Shown here: one piece after another, positions 45,235-54,472 of the stretch
Position numbering within the stretch: the first letter of the stretch is position 1
Layout of the letters: each line of letters starts with the position of its first letter
NCBI RefSeq assembly: GCF_003258605.2
Contig: NZ_CP031264.1
Coordinates: 558,001-622,000, forward strand
Reading direction: 5' to 3'
Source: Peterkaempfera bronchialis
Lineage (GTDB): Bacteria; Actinomycetota; Actinomycetes; Streptomycetales; Streptomycetaceae
DNA length: 64,000 bases
Notes under the pieces: model-generated
The model's input: only the letters and a program-made list of their open reading frames with translations
What the model was told of the DNA's origin: nothing
The model's database searches: none
Program-made: the position numbers and the translations under genes

Positions 45235-46122
45235 TCAGCCCGCCACCGTCTGCTGCTCGGTGCAGGAGATGCCCAGCCGGACCGACTGCACGCCGGCCTG
45301 GAAGCGGCTGACCGCGCCCAGCTGGTGGAGGATGTCCGCGACATGGCGTCTACAGGTCCGCAGCGAGATGCCCAGTCGACGGGCCACCACCTCGTCCTTG
45401 GCACCGTCCGCGAGCAGCCCGATGATGCGCCGCTTCAGCTCGGCGTCCGCACCCCTCCCGAACGGCTCGGGCTCGGCGCCGGCCTCGGGCGCCGGACGCT
45501 CGTCCTCGACCCGCCCCCAGGCGGTCTCGAAGAGCCAGACCAACTGCTCGACCACGGCGGCCTGCCGGACCACGACCACCGCCCCCGCCTGACCTGCGGC
45601 CCCGGCTCCTCCGGCTCCCCCGGCTCCCCCTGTGGCCGGGAGCAGCGCCACCGAGTCATCCACGATCAGCAGTTCGCGCGACCCCGCGGGGGCGGCCCTG
45701 ACCTCGCCCCGGTCGCACGACGGCAGCGGCGAACCGGCGCCGAGCAGGGCCCGCAGGGCCACGCCGGGGGCGGTCAGCACCCGGTCCCGTACGGCCGGGA
45801 AGCCCAGGATCAGGGTCCCTTCCCCGGGTCGGATCCAGCGCAGCTGCCGGGCACCGCCGACCAGCAGGTCGACCACCAGGGCGGCTGCCTGACCGGCCGT
45901 CACCACCGCCGTACCGCCCGGCTCCGCAGCTCTGCGGTCGTCCACCTGGGTGCAGAGGGACCGCATCCTGGCCTGTGCCTGGACCAGGTCCGACTGACAC
46001 CTGCCCACCTGCTCGGCGAGTTCCGCCAGCAGGTCGGTCATCTCATGGGGCGACCCGCCGCCGGACGGTCGGGTGACCATGCTCGTGCCCGATCGACCGG
46101 CGGAAGGGTGCATCTCGGACAA
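45235..46122 (-). CDS. LuxR-type helix-turn-helix regulator
   Basis: A 295-residue regulator. The C-terminal ~65 residues are a LuxR HTH (ELKRRIIGLLADGAKDEVVA, then RRLGISLRTCRRHVADILHQ). The N-terminal ~220 residues have a coiled-coil-like start (LAELAEQVGRCQSDLVQAQA) and a sensor-like domain of the kind seen in streptomycete TrmB/LuxR-type single regulators, with no receiver or kinase motif. A GGAGGAGGAGAAG linker is low complexity. It is convergent with the RiPP operon and is the nearest regulator, so it is a candidate pathway regulator. The start at 46122 is the longest; ATGs at about 46080 and 46041 are alternatives. Confidence 0.8.
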   Translation of the reverse strand: MSEMHPSAGRSGTSMVTRPSGGGSPHEMTDLLAELAEQVGRCQSDLVQAQARMRSLCTQVDDRRAAEPGGTAVVTAGQAAALVVDLLVGGARQLRWIRPGEGTLILGFPAVRDRVLTAPGVALRALLGAGSPLPSCDRGEVRAAPAGSRELLIVDDSVALLPATGGAGGAGGAGAAGQAGAVVVVRQAAVVEQLVWLFETAWGRVEDERPAPEAGAEPEPFGRGADAELKRRIIGLLADGAKDEVVARRLGISLRTCRRHVADILHQLGAVSRFQAGVQSVRLGISCTEQQTVAG

Positions 46123-46403
46123 TGACCTGTCTCCTCTGCGGGACGGCTCCCCTTCGGCTCGGGAGGGGAGCTGGCGGTCTCCTCACTGCTGACCACGCGG
46201 CGGGCGCCTGCGGTTCGGTTCGTCCCCTGTCCGGGAGACCGGCGGTCGGCCGACCCTTGGCCCTCAATCCACCTTTGCGGCGTTAAAGAGTGTGTTGCCT
46301 CCGACTGCGGGAGAAATCGGCAGTATTACCGAATCTGTCGAACACGGCCCGAGGCCGGGCCGGAGACCCGGCTCCGGTGCGGTGCCGGGGCGCCGGCGGC
46401 CCG
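46123..46403. promoter_or_regulatory. Intergenic region between two LuxR-type genes
   Basis: Holds the promoter of the smaller LuxR-type gene (a less GC-rich patch at 46261-46340) and, nearer 46346-46374, small GC hairpins (GGCCCG-AGGC-CGGGCC) that may terminate the larger gene. No coding signal is seen. Confidence 0.4.
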
Positions 46404-48698
46404 TCATGCCTTGGGTTGGAGGAGCCGCTGCGCCAGCGCCGTGCGGTTGGGGACACCCAACTTGCGGTAGATGCGGCCCAGATGGCTGTCCACGGTCCGC
46501 ACGCTCAGTTGGAGCCGGGCGGCGATGCCGCTGCTGGTGAGGCCAGCGCTCGCGAGTTCGGCGACCTGGCGCTCGCGTTCGGTCAGCGCGGCCAGGCCGG
46601 TCAGGCCCGAGAGCCCGGTGAGGTCGGTGAGCCCGGTGAGACGGGTCAGCGGTTCGGCGCCGCCGGAGGTCCGGGGCTGGTCCGGGGAGAGCAGCCGGCG
46701 CAGCTCGGCCGCCTCCGCGCCCAGCCGTGGCGACCGGCAGGCACGGGCCAGCTCCTCCGCCGCGCAGAGCTGCCGTACGGCCTCCGCGCCGCGCCGGGCG
46801 GCGATGAGGCGGCGGGCCGAGAGCAGCAGCGTCCGGCACTGCTCCAGCCGCATGGACTGCCGGCCGAAGCCGTCGGCCGCCTCGCTCAGCGCCCGGGCAC
46901 GCTCGCCGTACGGAGCCGCGACGCGGAACTCCGCCCGCCGGGCGTAGGCCCGTACGCCGGGCAGCGGCAGCCACCGGGCGCCCGCTGCGGCGCGTCTGCT
47001 GTGGCGAACGGCCGCCGCGACGTCCCCGCGTGCCGCCGCGCCGGTGGCGAGCAGTTCCCAGAGCCTGGTCCGGGCGCCGGGGCGGACTCCGTGCAGTGCC
47101 TCGCCTCCGGCTGCCTCAAGCAGCAGGCGGTCGCCGCGCTCCCATGCGCCGCAGCAGAGCAGCAGTTCCGCCTGGCGGGCGCGTACCGCGACCGCCCATC
47201 TCCAGGGCAGGTGCCGGGTGAGCAGCACGGCGCGCTCGGCGACCGCCAGGGCGTCTTCGGCGGAGTCCGACGCGGCGCTCCACAGCAGGGCGTGCGCCCG
47301 TAAGACCTCGGCCGACGCCCGGACATCGGGGCGGTCGGCGCGTGTCGCCAGGAACTCGGCCTCTTCGGCGGCGGAGAGCGCGAGGGAGAGCCGCCCCGTC
47401 CGGAGGCAGGTCTCGGCGAGGGCCGCGAGGACGTCCGGCAGCGCATACGCCTGGCCGGTGCGGCGGCACAGGTCCGCCGCCCGCAGCAGGTGGCGCTCGG
47501 CGTCGCCGAACCGCTCCAGGGCCAGCTCGGCCACGCCCAGCCGATGGAGGCTGAGCAGGTCGTCGAGGAGGGCGCCGTCGGACATCACATCGGCCAGCCG
47601 CGCGGCCTCGTCCGTGGCGGTCTGCGCCTCGGCGAGCCCCCCGAGCTGCAATGCGGCGTGCGCGGCCAGGGCCTGGGCACCGGCCTGCACGGGACCCGGA
47701 CAGTGCTCGCGGGCCAGTACCAGGGCAGCGTCGGCGTGCCGACGCGCCGCCAGGTCGTCGCCGCTCTGGTCCGCGACCTCCGCCAGCTGGGCGTGCACCA
47801 TCCCCGCGATGGGGTGGCCCTGGGCGGGCACGGCGGCCAGGGTGCGCTCGCCGATCGCGGACGCCTCGGGATAGTGGCCCAGCATCCGCTCGGCCTGCAT
47901 GCAGTAGGCGGCCCCGGAGGACTCGGCACCCGGCAGCGGCTGCGCCAGCGAGGGCAGCGCGGCATGCAGCACGGCCCGGGCGTCGGCCGGCCGACCGGCG
48001 AGCAGCCACGCCTGGCCGAGCAGGATCTGCGCCTCGGTGCGCCTCGGGTCGTAGACCGGGGTCAGCCGGACCGCGATCTCCGCCCAGGTCGCCGCGAGTT
48101 CCGGGGCCGTACGGAGGCAGGCTTCGGCCCCCCGCCGGAGTATCCCGATGTCCTCGGGGTGGTCGAAGCCGGCCACCTGTGCGACATGACCGGCCACCGC
48201 CGTGGGCGGCGCTCCACGCCCGGCCAGCTCGGCCGCCGCGCGGCGGTGCAGCAGCCGCCGCTCCCCCAGTGGTGTGTCGTCGTACACGACCTTGCGCAGC
48301 CGCCTGTCGCGGAATGCCAGCAGCGCCGGGGAACCGGCGACCCGGACCAGGTACTCCCGGCCCAGGATGTCCAGCGCCGCCAGGACCCGGTCCTGCGGCA
48401 GACCGGCGACGGGCACCAGCGCGTCGGGGGTGAACTCGTCGCCGAGCACGGCGGCGGCGCGCACCACCCGGACCACCGGCGCTGCCTTCTCCAATCCGTC
48501 CGCCTCGGTGGGCAATTGGCCTAGCAGGCCGCTGGTGTCGATATCCGGTTCTCCGGCGACCAATCCGCCCCGGTCTCTCCACGGCCCCCAGGTCGACCCG
48601 CCCGGGGCTCTGACCTCCGGCGTTCTCTCCGGAGCCACTCTGGGGTGACCGCATCGTGATATGCCGTCATGGTGCTGCTGCTCTTCAGAAGAGATCAC
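46404..48698 (-). CDS. Large LuxR-family regulator, LAL-like but lacking the P-loop ATPase
   Basis: A 764-residue protein with a C-terminal LuxR HTH (LTERERQVAELASAGLTSSG, then RLQLSVRTVDSHLGRIYRKL). The centre is helical TPR-like repeats. The N-terminal part (VVRVVRAAAVLGDEFTPDAL, ALDILGREYLVRV) corresponds to the region that follows the AAA/STAND ATPase in LAL regulators, but no Walker A or B is present. It is therefore a truncated LAL variant or a natural short form. A linker of repeated LTGL/LTDL units (about 46588-46651) precedes the HTH. GTG 48698 is the longest supported start (GGGGGACGGAA upstream). It may act on the RiPP cluster, but it is not coupled to it. Confidence 0.75.
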   Translation of the reverse strand: MISSEEQQHHDGISRCGHPRVAPERTPEVRAPGGSTWGPWRDRGGLVAGEPDIDTSGLLGQLPTEADGLEKAAPVVRVVRAAAVLGDEFTPDALVPVAGLPQDRVLAALDILGREYLVRVAGSPALLAFRDRRLRKVVYDDTPLGERRLLHRRAAAELAGRGAPPTAVAGHVAQVAGFDHPEDIGILRRGAEACLRTAPELAATWAEIAVRLTPVYDPRRTEAQILLGQAWLLAGRPADARAVLHAALPSLAQPLPGAESSGAAYCMQAERMLGHYPEASAIGERTLAAVPAQGHPIAGMVHAQLAEVADQSGDDLAARRHADAALVLAREHCPGPVQAGAQALAAHAALQLGGLAEAQTATDEAARLADVMSDGALLDDLLSLHRLGVAELALERFGDAERHLLRAADLCRRTGQAYALPDVLAALAETCLRTGRLSLALSAAEEAEFLATRADRPDVRASAEVLRAHALLWSAASDSAEDALAVAERAVLLTRHLPWRWAVAVRARQAELLLCCGAWERGDRLLLEAAGGEALHGVRPGARTRLWELLATGAAARGDVAAAVRHSRRAAAGARWLPLPGVRAYARRAEFRVAAPYGERARALSEAADGFGRQSMRLEQCRTLLLSARRLIAARRGAEAVRQLCAAEELARACRSPRLGAEAAELRRLLSPDQPRTSGGAEPLTRLTGLTDLTGLSGLTGLAALTERERQVAELASAGLTSSGIAARLQLSVRTVDSHLGRIYRKLGVPNRTALAQRLLQPKA

Positions 48699-48869
48699 GT
48701 GTTCCGTCCCCCTGGGATCGCGACGTTGATCTGCTTTCGACAGGCCGCGGAAACGCGCACCAAGAACGCCCGACTTGGGCCCGCGGCACGGGGATGAGCC
48801 TATGCGTGCGAACGGTTTCCGCGCGAGAGATCGGCCTCCGCTTCCGGCCGCAGACCGGTCGGACGGCCT

Positions 48870-48968
48870 TCAGTCGGCGAGCAGCGCCCTCTCGAAGACC
48901 TCCCGCCGCTCGCGTAGAGAGGCCGTGTCGTCCGGGTACAGCAGGTGGTGGCCCTCTCCGGCACCGCG
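48870..48968 (-). pseudogene. Short 3' remnant resembling an alpha/beta-hydrolase C terminus
   Basis: Directly after the methyltransferase stop and in the same frame, 32 codons read GEGHHLLYPDDTASLRERRE...FERALLAD before a stop at 48870. The pattern (catalytic-type His, then a terminal helix) resembles the end of small alpha/beta hydrolases. There is no start codon, so it is a remnant at best. Confidence 0.3.
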
Positions 48969-49757
48969 TCAGCTGCCCGAAGCCGCATCCTCACCGGCGA
49001 CGAGCAGACGATAGCCGTAGTCGACACTGTCCCGGCGGAGCAGGTCGGCGTGACGGCTCTCCCAGGCACCGGAGTCCAGATCCGCGCGCAGCCGCGCCAT
49101 CGCGGCCGCCACGACGTCGGTCGGCAGGGTCGCGAAGGTGGAGCTGGCCTGCCGCACCACGGGGTCGAGGAAGTACTCGGGCCGACGCCAGTAGGCGGTC
49201 TGGAGGCCGTCGGTGAAGTCATGCGGAATCGGGAAGGGGAGCACCGTATGCGCGCCCAGCGCCTCGGCCACCTCCGACAGCGGGGTGAAGCGCCCTTGAT
49301 CCAGGTCCCGGATCTCCGGCAGGTACTCCTCGACCAGCCACAGCTCCGGACGGTGGTCCGGGTCCCAGGTGAACACGACCTGCCGCCCGGCGACCCGGCG
49401 CAGCTCGCTCAGCCCTCGGTGCAGATCGGCCCAGTGGTGCACGGTCAGCACCGCCATGGCCGCGTCGAAGGCCCCGTCCGGGAACGGCAGGTCCTCCGCG
49501 CCTGCCCGGACCTTGGCCGTACCCGGGTGCTGGTCGAGCATGACCTGGGACGGGTCGACCGCTGTGACCTCGGCGTCCGACGGCTCATAGGAGCCGGCCC
49601 CCGCACCGACGTTGACCACCGTGCGGGCGCCGCCCAGCGCCCGGTGGATCAGCTCGCCCAGCCGGGGGTCGGGGCGCCGGACCTGCCGGTAGCCGATCCC
49701 GATGCGGTCATAGGTCGCCGGTGTGCCACCGGCAGCAGAGGAAGCCATGCCTCCCAT
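48969..49757 (-). CDS. Class I SAM-dependent methyltransferase
   Basis: A 262-residue methyltransferase of the Methyltransf_11 type: SAM motif I VVNVGAGAGSYEPS, motif II EVTAVDPSQVML and the post-motif HHWADLHRGLSELRRVAG. The N-terminal TYDRIGIGYRQVRRPDPRLG is a common opening in this family. The substrate is unknown. ATG 49757 is preferred; longer in-frame starts extend into the terminator of the neighbouring gene and encode no recognisable sequence. It is unlinked to the RiPP operons. Confidence 0.85.
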   Translation of the reverse strand: MGGMASSAAGGTPATYDRIGIGYRQVRRPDPRLGELIHRALGGARTVVNVGAGAGSYEPSDAEVTAVDPSQVMLDQHPGTAKVRAGAEDLPFPDGAFDAAMAVLTVHHWADLHRGLSELRRVAGRQVVFTWDPDHRPELWLVEEYLPEIRDLDQGRFTPLSEVAEALGAHTVLPFPIPHDFTDGLQTAYWRRPEYFLDPVVRQASSTFATLPTDVVAAAMARLRADLDSGAWESRHADLLRRDSVDYGYRLLVAGEDAASGS

Positions 49758-49811
49758 GCCATCAGCTTTCCCGCCGGGACTCCAGCCTGGCCGGGTCCTG
49801 ATCCGAACGGA

Positions 49812-49846
49812 AGGTCGCGCTCCCCGCCGGGCGGGGAGCGCGACCT
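49812..49846 (-). terminator. Terminator after the collagen-like gene
   Basis: A perfect 16-bp stem AGGTCGCGCTCCCCGC / GCGGGGAGCGCGACCT with a 3-nt loop, 83 nt after the stop of the collagen-like gene. Confidence 0.88.
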
Positions 49847-49928
49847 CCGTGCAGCCGACTGCGCTCATGGCCGGGTGGGCCATGGGCTCGCCGTCAGGCC
49901 GCGACGGGCCCGGACGGCAGGCGGCCGG

Positions 49929-51977
49929 TTAGTCGTGGCAGCGTTGCCGGCGCCTCCTCACAGCAGCGAGGACCGAGATGCCCAGGGCGAGCGAGAGAGC
50001 CGCAATCGCGAGGACGGCGTGCTCGTTGCCCAGTCCGCTGCTCGCCAGCCCGGTGGAAAGCGGCACCGGGGGCAGCAGGCCGGGTGCTGCGGCGGCGTAC
50101 GGGGCGTCATGACCCGACTCGTCGCCTCCTGCACCGCCCCGACCGTGGCCGATGCCCTCGTCACAGTGGTCGCCGGTGTAGATGCCGTTGTCACCGACGT
50201 AGCCGGCGTCGTCACCGTAGTCGTCGCCGTAGCTCTGTTCCACGGACTCGTCGAGGCGCTCGCCGCCGTAGCCACCGTGGTCCTCGCTGTAGCCACCGTG
50301 GTCCTCGCTGTAGCCACCGTGGTCGCCGCCACCGTGTCCGCCGCCGTAACCACCGTGGTCGCCACCGTAGCCACCACCGTGACCACCATGACCGCCGTGG
50401 CCGCCGTGGCCGCCGTGGCCGCCGTGACCACCATGGCCGCCGTGACCACCGTAACCACCGTGGCCGCCGTAGCCGCCGTGGCCGCCGTAGCCACCATGGC
50501 CGCCGTAGCCACCATGGCCGCCGTAGCCACCATGGCCGCCGTAGCCACCGCCGGAAGGTCCAGGCGGTCCAGGCGGTCCGGGAGGACCGGGAGGACCGGC
50601 CGGGCCAGGTGCCCCAGGTGCACCGGGTGCTCCCGGCGCTCCCGTCGGACCAGCAGCTCCAGGTGCACCGGGTGCTCCGGGTGCTCCGGGTGCTCCAGGC
50701 GCTCCCGTCGGACCAGCGGGACCAGCCGGACCGGTAGGCCCAGCCTCACCAGGCGCCCCAGGCGCTCCAGGCGCACCGGGTGCTCCAGGCGCCCCGGTCG
50801 GACCAGCCGGACCAGCCGGACCGGTAGGCCCAGCCTCACCAGGCGCCCCAGGCGCTCCAGGCGCACCGGGTGCTCCAGGCGCCCCGGTCGGACCAGCCGG
50901 ACCAGCCGGACCAGTAGGCCCAGCCTCACCAGGCGCCCCAGGCGCCCCAGGCGCACCGGGTGCTCCAGGCGCCCCGGTCGGACCAGCCGGACCAGTAGGC
51001 CCAGCCTCACCAGGCGCCCCAGGCGCCCCAGGCGCTCCAGGTGCCCCCGGTACCCCGGGTGCTCCAGGTGCCCCGGGTGCCCCCGGCGCTCCAGGTGCTC
51101 CGGGCGCTCCAGGCGCTCCAGGCGCCCCGGTCGGACCGGGTGAGCCGGTCGGACCGGGTGGTCCGCTCGGCCCCGGAGGTCCGCTCGGCCCGGGAGGCCC
51201 GGGGGGTCCGGGAGGACCGACGGTGCAGGCTGCCCTGGTGATCGTGTTGGTGTCCAGGGTGACCGCGCCGTTGCGCGCCAGCGCCCGGCCTTCGATGACC
51301 GCGCCGGTCTCCACCGAGATGGAGGTCAGCGCCAGGATGTTGCCCATGAAGAAGGAATTGGTCCCGATGGTGGCGGAGCTGCCCACCTGCCAGAACACAT
51401 TGCACGCCTGAGCCCCGTTGATGAGGCTGACGTTGCTGGCGGAGCCGGTGATGAGGGTCGAGGCGATCTGGAAGATGAAGACGGCGTCAGGATCGCCCTG
51501 GGCGTCAAGTGTCAGGGTCCCCGTCAGGCCGAGGGGGCCGGTGGACTGGTAGACCCCTGGAATCAGGGTCAGCCCGGTGAGATCGCCCGCGACGCTGGCC
51601 GTGGGCGCCCGTCCGGCCGCGTCGTTGTACGCGGTCGTCAGGTCGGACTGTGCCTGAAGGGCGGGGGCGTCGGCGATGTGCTGCACCCCATTGACGATTC
51701 CCGGGGGAAAGCCCGTCACCGAGCTGCCCGGGCTCAGTCCTAGATCTCCATTGATGATGCTGGGGCCTGTATTGGTGACCGTTGAACCGGCCAGAACGGC
51801 GTAGCTGGTGACGGTCCCGAGCCCGACAGGGGCATCCGCAGCATGTGCGTTCCCTGGGAACAATGAGGCCGCCGCCAGCACCAGCACCCCAAGCGGCAGG
51901 CCGATGGCTGCTCTGAGCCGGGCGACCCGCCGCCGACGCCCTCTACGGGGGTCAAGCGGGATGGCATCCACTGCCAT
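49929..51977 (-). CDS. Surface protein: ice-binding-like (DUF3494) domain + collagen-like repeats + wall-sorting tail
   Basis: A 682-residue secreted protein. A basic signal peptide ([20 protein letters not shown]...NAHA, cleaved near residue 47) leads to a DUF3494/ice-binding-like beta-solenoid ([60 protein letters not shown]). Then come about 230 residues of Gly-X-Y collagen-like repeats ([16 protein letters not shown]) and a His/Tyr/Gly-rich block (GGYGGHG units, later GGYSEDH). The C terminus has LASSGLGNE, a hydrophobic helix and RRRRQRCHD, resembling an actinomycete sortase signal (LAxTG in the usual form, here LASSG). It is likely an adhesive or matrix protein on the cell wall. Start ATG 51977 gives a proper signal peptide. 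Confidence 0.85.
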   Translation of the reverse strand: MAVDAIPLDPRRGRRRRVARLRAAIGLPLGVLVLAAASLFPGNAHAADAPVGLGTVTSYAVLAGSTVTNTGPSIINGDLGLSPGSSVTGFPPGIVNGVQHIADAPALQAQSDLTTAYNDAAGRAPTASVAGDLTGLTLIPGVYQSTGPLGLTGTLTLDAQGDPDAVFIFQIASTLITGSASNVSLINGAQACNVFWQVGSSATIGTNSFFMGNILALTSISVETGAVIEGRALARNGAVTLDTNTITRAACTVGPPGPPGPPGPSGPPGPSGPPGPTGSPGPTGAPGAPGAPGAPGAPGAPGAPGAPGVPGAPGAPGAPGAPGEAGPTGPAGPTGAPGAPGAPGAPGAPGEAGPTGPAGPAGPTGAPGAPGAPGAPGAPGEAGPTGPAGPAGPTGAPGAPGAPGAPGAPGEAGPTGPAGPAGPTGAPGAPGAPGAPGAPGAAGPTGAPGAPGAPGAPGPAGPPGPPGPPGPPGPSGGGYGGHGGYGGHGGYGGHGGYGGHGGYGGHGGYGGHGGHGGHGGHGGHGGHGGHGGHGGGYGGDHGGYGGGHGGGDHGGYSEDHGGYSEDHGGYGGERLDESVEQSYGDDYGDDAGYVGDNGIYTGDHCDEGIGHGRGGAGGDESGHDAPYAAAAPGLLPPVPLSTGLASSGLGNEHAVLAIAALSLALGISVLAAVRRRRQRCHD
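50340..50548 (-). repeat. Short tandem repeats encoding GGYGGH units
   Basis: About a dozen 9-18-bp units like GCCGCCGTAGCCACCATG encode alternating GGY and GGH triplets of the collagen-like protein. Confidence 0.85.
50700..51015 (-). repeat. 90-bp higher-order tandem repeat in the collagen-like domain
   Basis: A 90-bp unit (for example 50761-50850, repeated nearly exactly at 50851-50940) encodes a 30-residue period, [15 protein letters not shown] followed by five GAP triplets. There are three full copies plus a shorter 27-residue copy. Near-identity between copies points to recent recombination. Confidence 0.88.
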
Positions 51978-52277
51978 TGAAGGTGGACCTTTCCCTGTGG
52001 TGGTCGTGGCGCCTGCCGCTCCGGTGGACAGGGAGTCCTCCATGGTCAGGCTGGGGGCAGCCATTGCAGGAACTATCGCCGGGCCACTGGAGCAGGAGAT
52101 CGCAGAACATGTGTGCGTGCGGTGATGGTCAGTCATGCAACGGATCCAGCACGCAGGACGAATAAGAACATAATCCGCAAAAGCTATCTTCTTGGGCGGG
52201 GCAGACGGGTGACCGCCCAAGACCACGCGACACTGCCCTAAGGTGACGCTTCGGCAGCGGACAACCGAGGAGGAGCA
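51978..52277. promoter_or_regulatory. Divergent promoter region (collagen-like protein / SDR)
   Basis: This 300-bp gap separates the minus-strand surface-protein gene and the plus-strand SDR gene. The segment 52130-52190 is AT-richer than its surroundings and is the likely promoter area. No gene with a credible start and homology was seen. Confidence 0.4.
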
Positions 52278-53069
52278 ATGGAGCCTGACGGCACCGGACT
52301 GCAGGTGTGGGTGACGGGATCGACGGACGGGATCGGACGGGAGACCGCGGCGACCCTTGTCGCAGCCGGGCACCGAGTCGTCCTGCACGCGCGCGACCAG
52401 GCACGGGCCGAGCAGGCGCGAGCTGCGGTACCGGGGGCCGCCGGGGTGCTCGTGGGCGACCTGGCCTCGCTGGCCGACACCCGGGAACTGGCTGCGGCCG
52501 CCACCGAGGCCGGCCTGTTCGATGTGGTGATCCACAACGCCGGCATCGGCGGCGGAGCGCCCCGACGCAGCGTTACCGGCGACGGACTGGAACTCATCTT
52601 TCAGGTCAATGTGCTCGCGCCGTACCTGCTCACCGCGCTGATGCCGGCGCCCCGCCGCCTGGTCTACCTGACCTCCGGGCTGGAGGCCCAGGGCACGGCG
52701 GCGCTGGACGACCTCCAGTGGGTGCGCAGGCCGTGGGACGGCATGCAGGCGTACTCGGACTCCAAGCTGTACGACGTGGCCCTGGCCTTCGCGGTCGCGC
52801 GACGCTGGCAGGGGACCCTGTCCAACGCCGTCGACCCGGGCTGGATCAGGACCAAGCTCGGCGGGCCCAACGCCACCGACGACCTGCCGGAGGGCGCGGA
52901 GACCCAGATCTGGCTGGCCACCAGCGATGAGGAGGCCGCCACCGTGACGGGGCGCTACTTCAAGCGGCGGTGCGAGCTGAAGGCCAACCCCGCCGCCACC
53001 GACCCGGCGGTCCAGGACGGACTGCTCGCCGCCTGCGCCGAGCTGACGGGCGTTGAGCTGCCTGCCTGA
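52278..53069 (+). CDS. Short-chain dehydrogenase/reductase
   Basis: A 263-residue SDR with the nucleotide motif TGSTDGIG near the N terminus, the structural NAG ([10 protein letters not shown]), the catalytic Ser ([10 protein letters not shown]) and YSDSK carrying the catalytic Tyr and Lys. The later [15 protein letters not shown] is typical of this subgroup. GAGGAGGAG lies 4 nt before ATG 52278. The substrate is unknown. Confidence 0.92.
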   Translation: MEPDGTGLQVWVTGSTDGIGRETAATLVAAGHRVVLHARDQARAEQARAAVPGAAGVLVGDLASLADTRELAAAATEAGLFDVVIHNAGIGGGAPRRSVTGDGLELIFQVNVLAPYLLTALMPAPRRLVYLTSGLEAQGTAALDDLQWVRRPWDGMQAYSDSKLYDVALAFAVARRWQGTLSNAVDPGWIRTKLGGPNATDDLPEGAETQIWLATSDEEAATVTGRYFKRRCELKANPAATDPAVQDGLLAACAELTGVELPA

Positions 53070-53117
53070 GACCCGGGCCGCAGCACGGCCGTGACCGCTG
53101 CGCTACCGTCCGGATCC

Positions 53118-53525
53118 ATGGACGACAGCGTGTACGTGGGCAACGCGGGCCGGGACGCGGCACTGGACCGAGGCTGGCTGCTCGGGCACTTCAAGGACGC
53201 CCCCGACCCCCGGCACAGCGAGGCCGTCGAGATCAAGTGGGGCGTCCACCCGCAGGGCGACAGGCGCGCGCAGTGGGTGACCGGAGAGGAGCGCACCGCG
53301 CTGCTGGTCCTCATCAGTGGGCGCTTCCGCGTGGAACTGCCCGGGCGCGATGTCGTCCTGACCCGGCAGGGTGACTATGTGGTGTGGGGCCAGGGCGTCG
53401 ACCACTCCTGGTACGCGGAGGAGGAGTCGGTGGTACTGACCGTCCGCTGGCCGTCAGTCCCCGGCTACCGGGTCGCGGACGAGGCGGGCGAGGACGACAT
53501 CGCCATGGCGGCCGGTCCTGCTTGA
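53118..53525 (+). CDS. Cupin-fold small protein
   Basis: A 135-residue single cupin barrel: VEIKWGVHPQGDRR, then ALLVLISGRFRVELPGRDVV, then GDYVVWGQGVDHSWYAEEES, the last holding a possible metal-ligand His. Similar small cupins occur alone in streptomycetes with no known role. ATG 53118 is chosen because the homology starts with DDSVYVGNAGRD; GTG 53091 in the same frame is possible. No clear ribosome site precedes 53118, so the mRNA may be leaderless. Confidence 0.7.
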   Translation: MDDSVYVGNAGRDAALDRGWLLGHFKDAPDPRHSEAVEIKWGVHPQGDRRAQWVTGEERTALLVLISGRFRVELPGRDVVLTRQGDYVVWGQGVDHSWYAEEESVVLTVRWPSVPGYRVADEAGEDDIAMAAGPA

Positions 53526-53540
53526 CGTCGACCTCTGCCC

Positions 53541-53569
53541 GGGGCCGTCGCCACCATGGCGGCGGCCCC
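53541..53569. terminator. Bidirectional terminator
   Basis: A 12-bp stem GGGGCCGTCGCC / GGCGGCGGCCCC (one G-T pair) with a 5-nt loop, between convergent stops at 53525 and 53591. Confidence 0.75.
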
Positions 53570-53590
53570 GACGGTCGTCCTCCGTCGGCG

Positions 53591-54019
53591 CTACCGGAAG
53601 CGGGCGACGAAGCGGCGTTGCCAGGGTGTCTCCACGGCCCGTGGCGCGTAGTGCTCCCGGACATAGGCGACGGCTTCGCGGTTGGGCACTCCGTCCAGTA
53701 CGGCGAGGCAGGCCAGCGCGGTACCGGTCCGCCCGTACCCGCCGCCGCAGGCGACCTCGACGCGCCCGTCCCCGGCACGCGCCCATGCCTCGCGCAGCGC
53801 CTCCCCGGCGGCCGTGCGGTCGGACGGCAGCCAGAAGTCCGGCCAGCGCACCCAGCGGGCCTCCCAGTCGACGGGCGGCGGCTCGTGGCCCAGCAGGTAC
53901 AGCGCGAAGTCGGGCTCCGGTCCGGCCGGCAGGGGGTGGCGCAGTCCCCGGCCGCGCACCAGTCGGCCCGAGGGCAGTCGCAGCACGCCCACCGTCGTGG
54001 GATCCCAGGTAGCGGTCAC
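53591..54019 (-). CDS. Small protein-tyrosine-phosphatase-like protein
   Basis: A 142-residue protein with a CX5R phosphate-binding loop, VACGGGYGRTGTALACLA (Cys and Arg five residues apart, followed by TG as in dual-specificity phosphatases). WVRWPDFWLPSD upstream likely holds the general-acid Asp loop. The C-terminal VREHYAPRAVETPWQRRFV is the usual end in these small streptomycete phosphatases. The residue before Cys is Ala, not His as in classical HCX5R enzymes, so activity is probable but not certain. Confidence 0.78.
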   Translation of the reverse strand: MTATWDPTTVGVLRLPSGRLVRGRGLRHPLPAGPEPDFALYLLGHEPPPVDWEARWVRWPDFWLPSDRTAAGEALREAWARAGDGRVEVACGGGYGRTGTALACLAVLDGVPNREAVAYVREHYAPRAVETPWQRRFVARFR

Positions 54020-54083
54020 GGAGCGAGCGTAGCCCGCCTGTCCTGCCGAGGCGCTGACCGTAGACCCGGGCAGGCCGCGGGCC

Positions 54084-54322
54084 CTACGCCGTCCCGGTCA
54101 GCCGGGCCACCTGGTCCGTGCGGGCGAGGTGCCGCCGGAAGGCGTCGAGGTCGGCCGGGCCGGGGACGACAAGGGTGTCCACCCGGTCCACCCGATTGGC
54201 GGGCAGGTCCGCCGCTATCCGCAGGCCGGTGCCAGCGGGGCGGCGACGTCCATCAGCCGTACCCCGTCGAAGGCGAAGACGACCACCTGGTGGGCCCGGC
54301 GTCCTGCCTGTCGATGGTGCAC
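54084..54322 (-). pseudogene. Remnant of a GlxA-type (DJ-1/PfpI N-domain) AraC regulator
   Basis: From GTG 54322 one frame reads HQVVVFAFDGVRLMDVAAPL, the start of the DJ-1/PfpI domain of GlxA-like AraC regulators. The homology then resumes in another frame as GTGLRIAADLPANRVDRVD and LVVPGPADLDAFRRHLARTD, ending at 54084. The frame is broken, the middle is shortened and the AraC HTH part is absent, so it is a decayed gene. The rest of the gap 54020-54472 holds nothing recognisable. Confidence 0.6.
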
Positions 54323-54472
54323 GCGGCCAGGGTATCGGCCTCGGTCGCACGGAACGGCGGTGTCCGGACCTGTGGGGTTCCTGTCCTGGAGGACATGGCA
54401 GCACGGTGGGCGCGCGGGCAGGCTGAAGGGGTCACCGGGGCCTACCAGGCCCTTCCCCCGAGGAGAAGAGTC

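Noticed and set aside
49958..51010. Long alternative frames across the collagen-like gene
   Set aside because: They follow from the repetitive GC-rich DNA and read as Leu/Val/Arg or Ala/Thr/Met repeats; the Gly-X-Y frame has the signal peptide and anchor.
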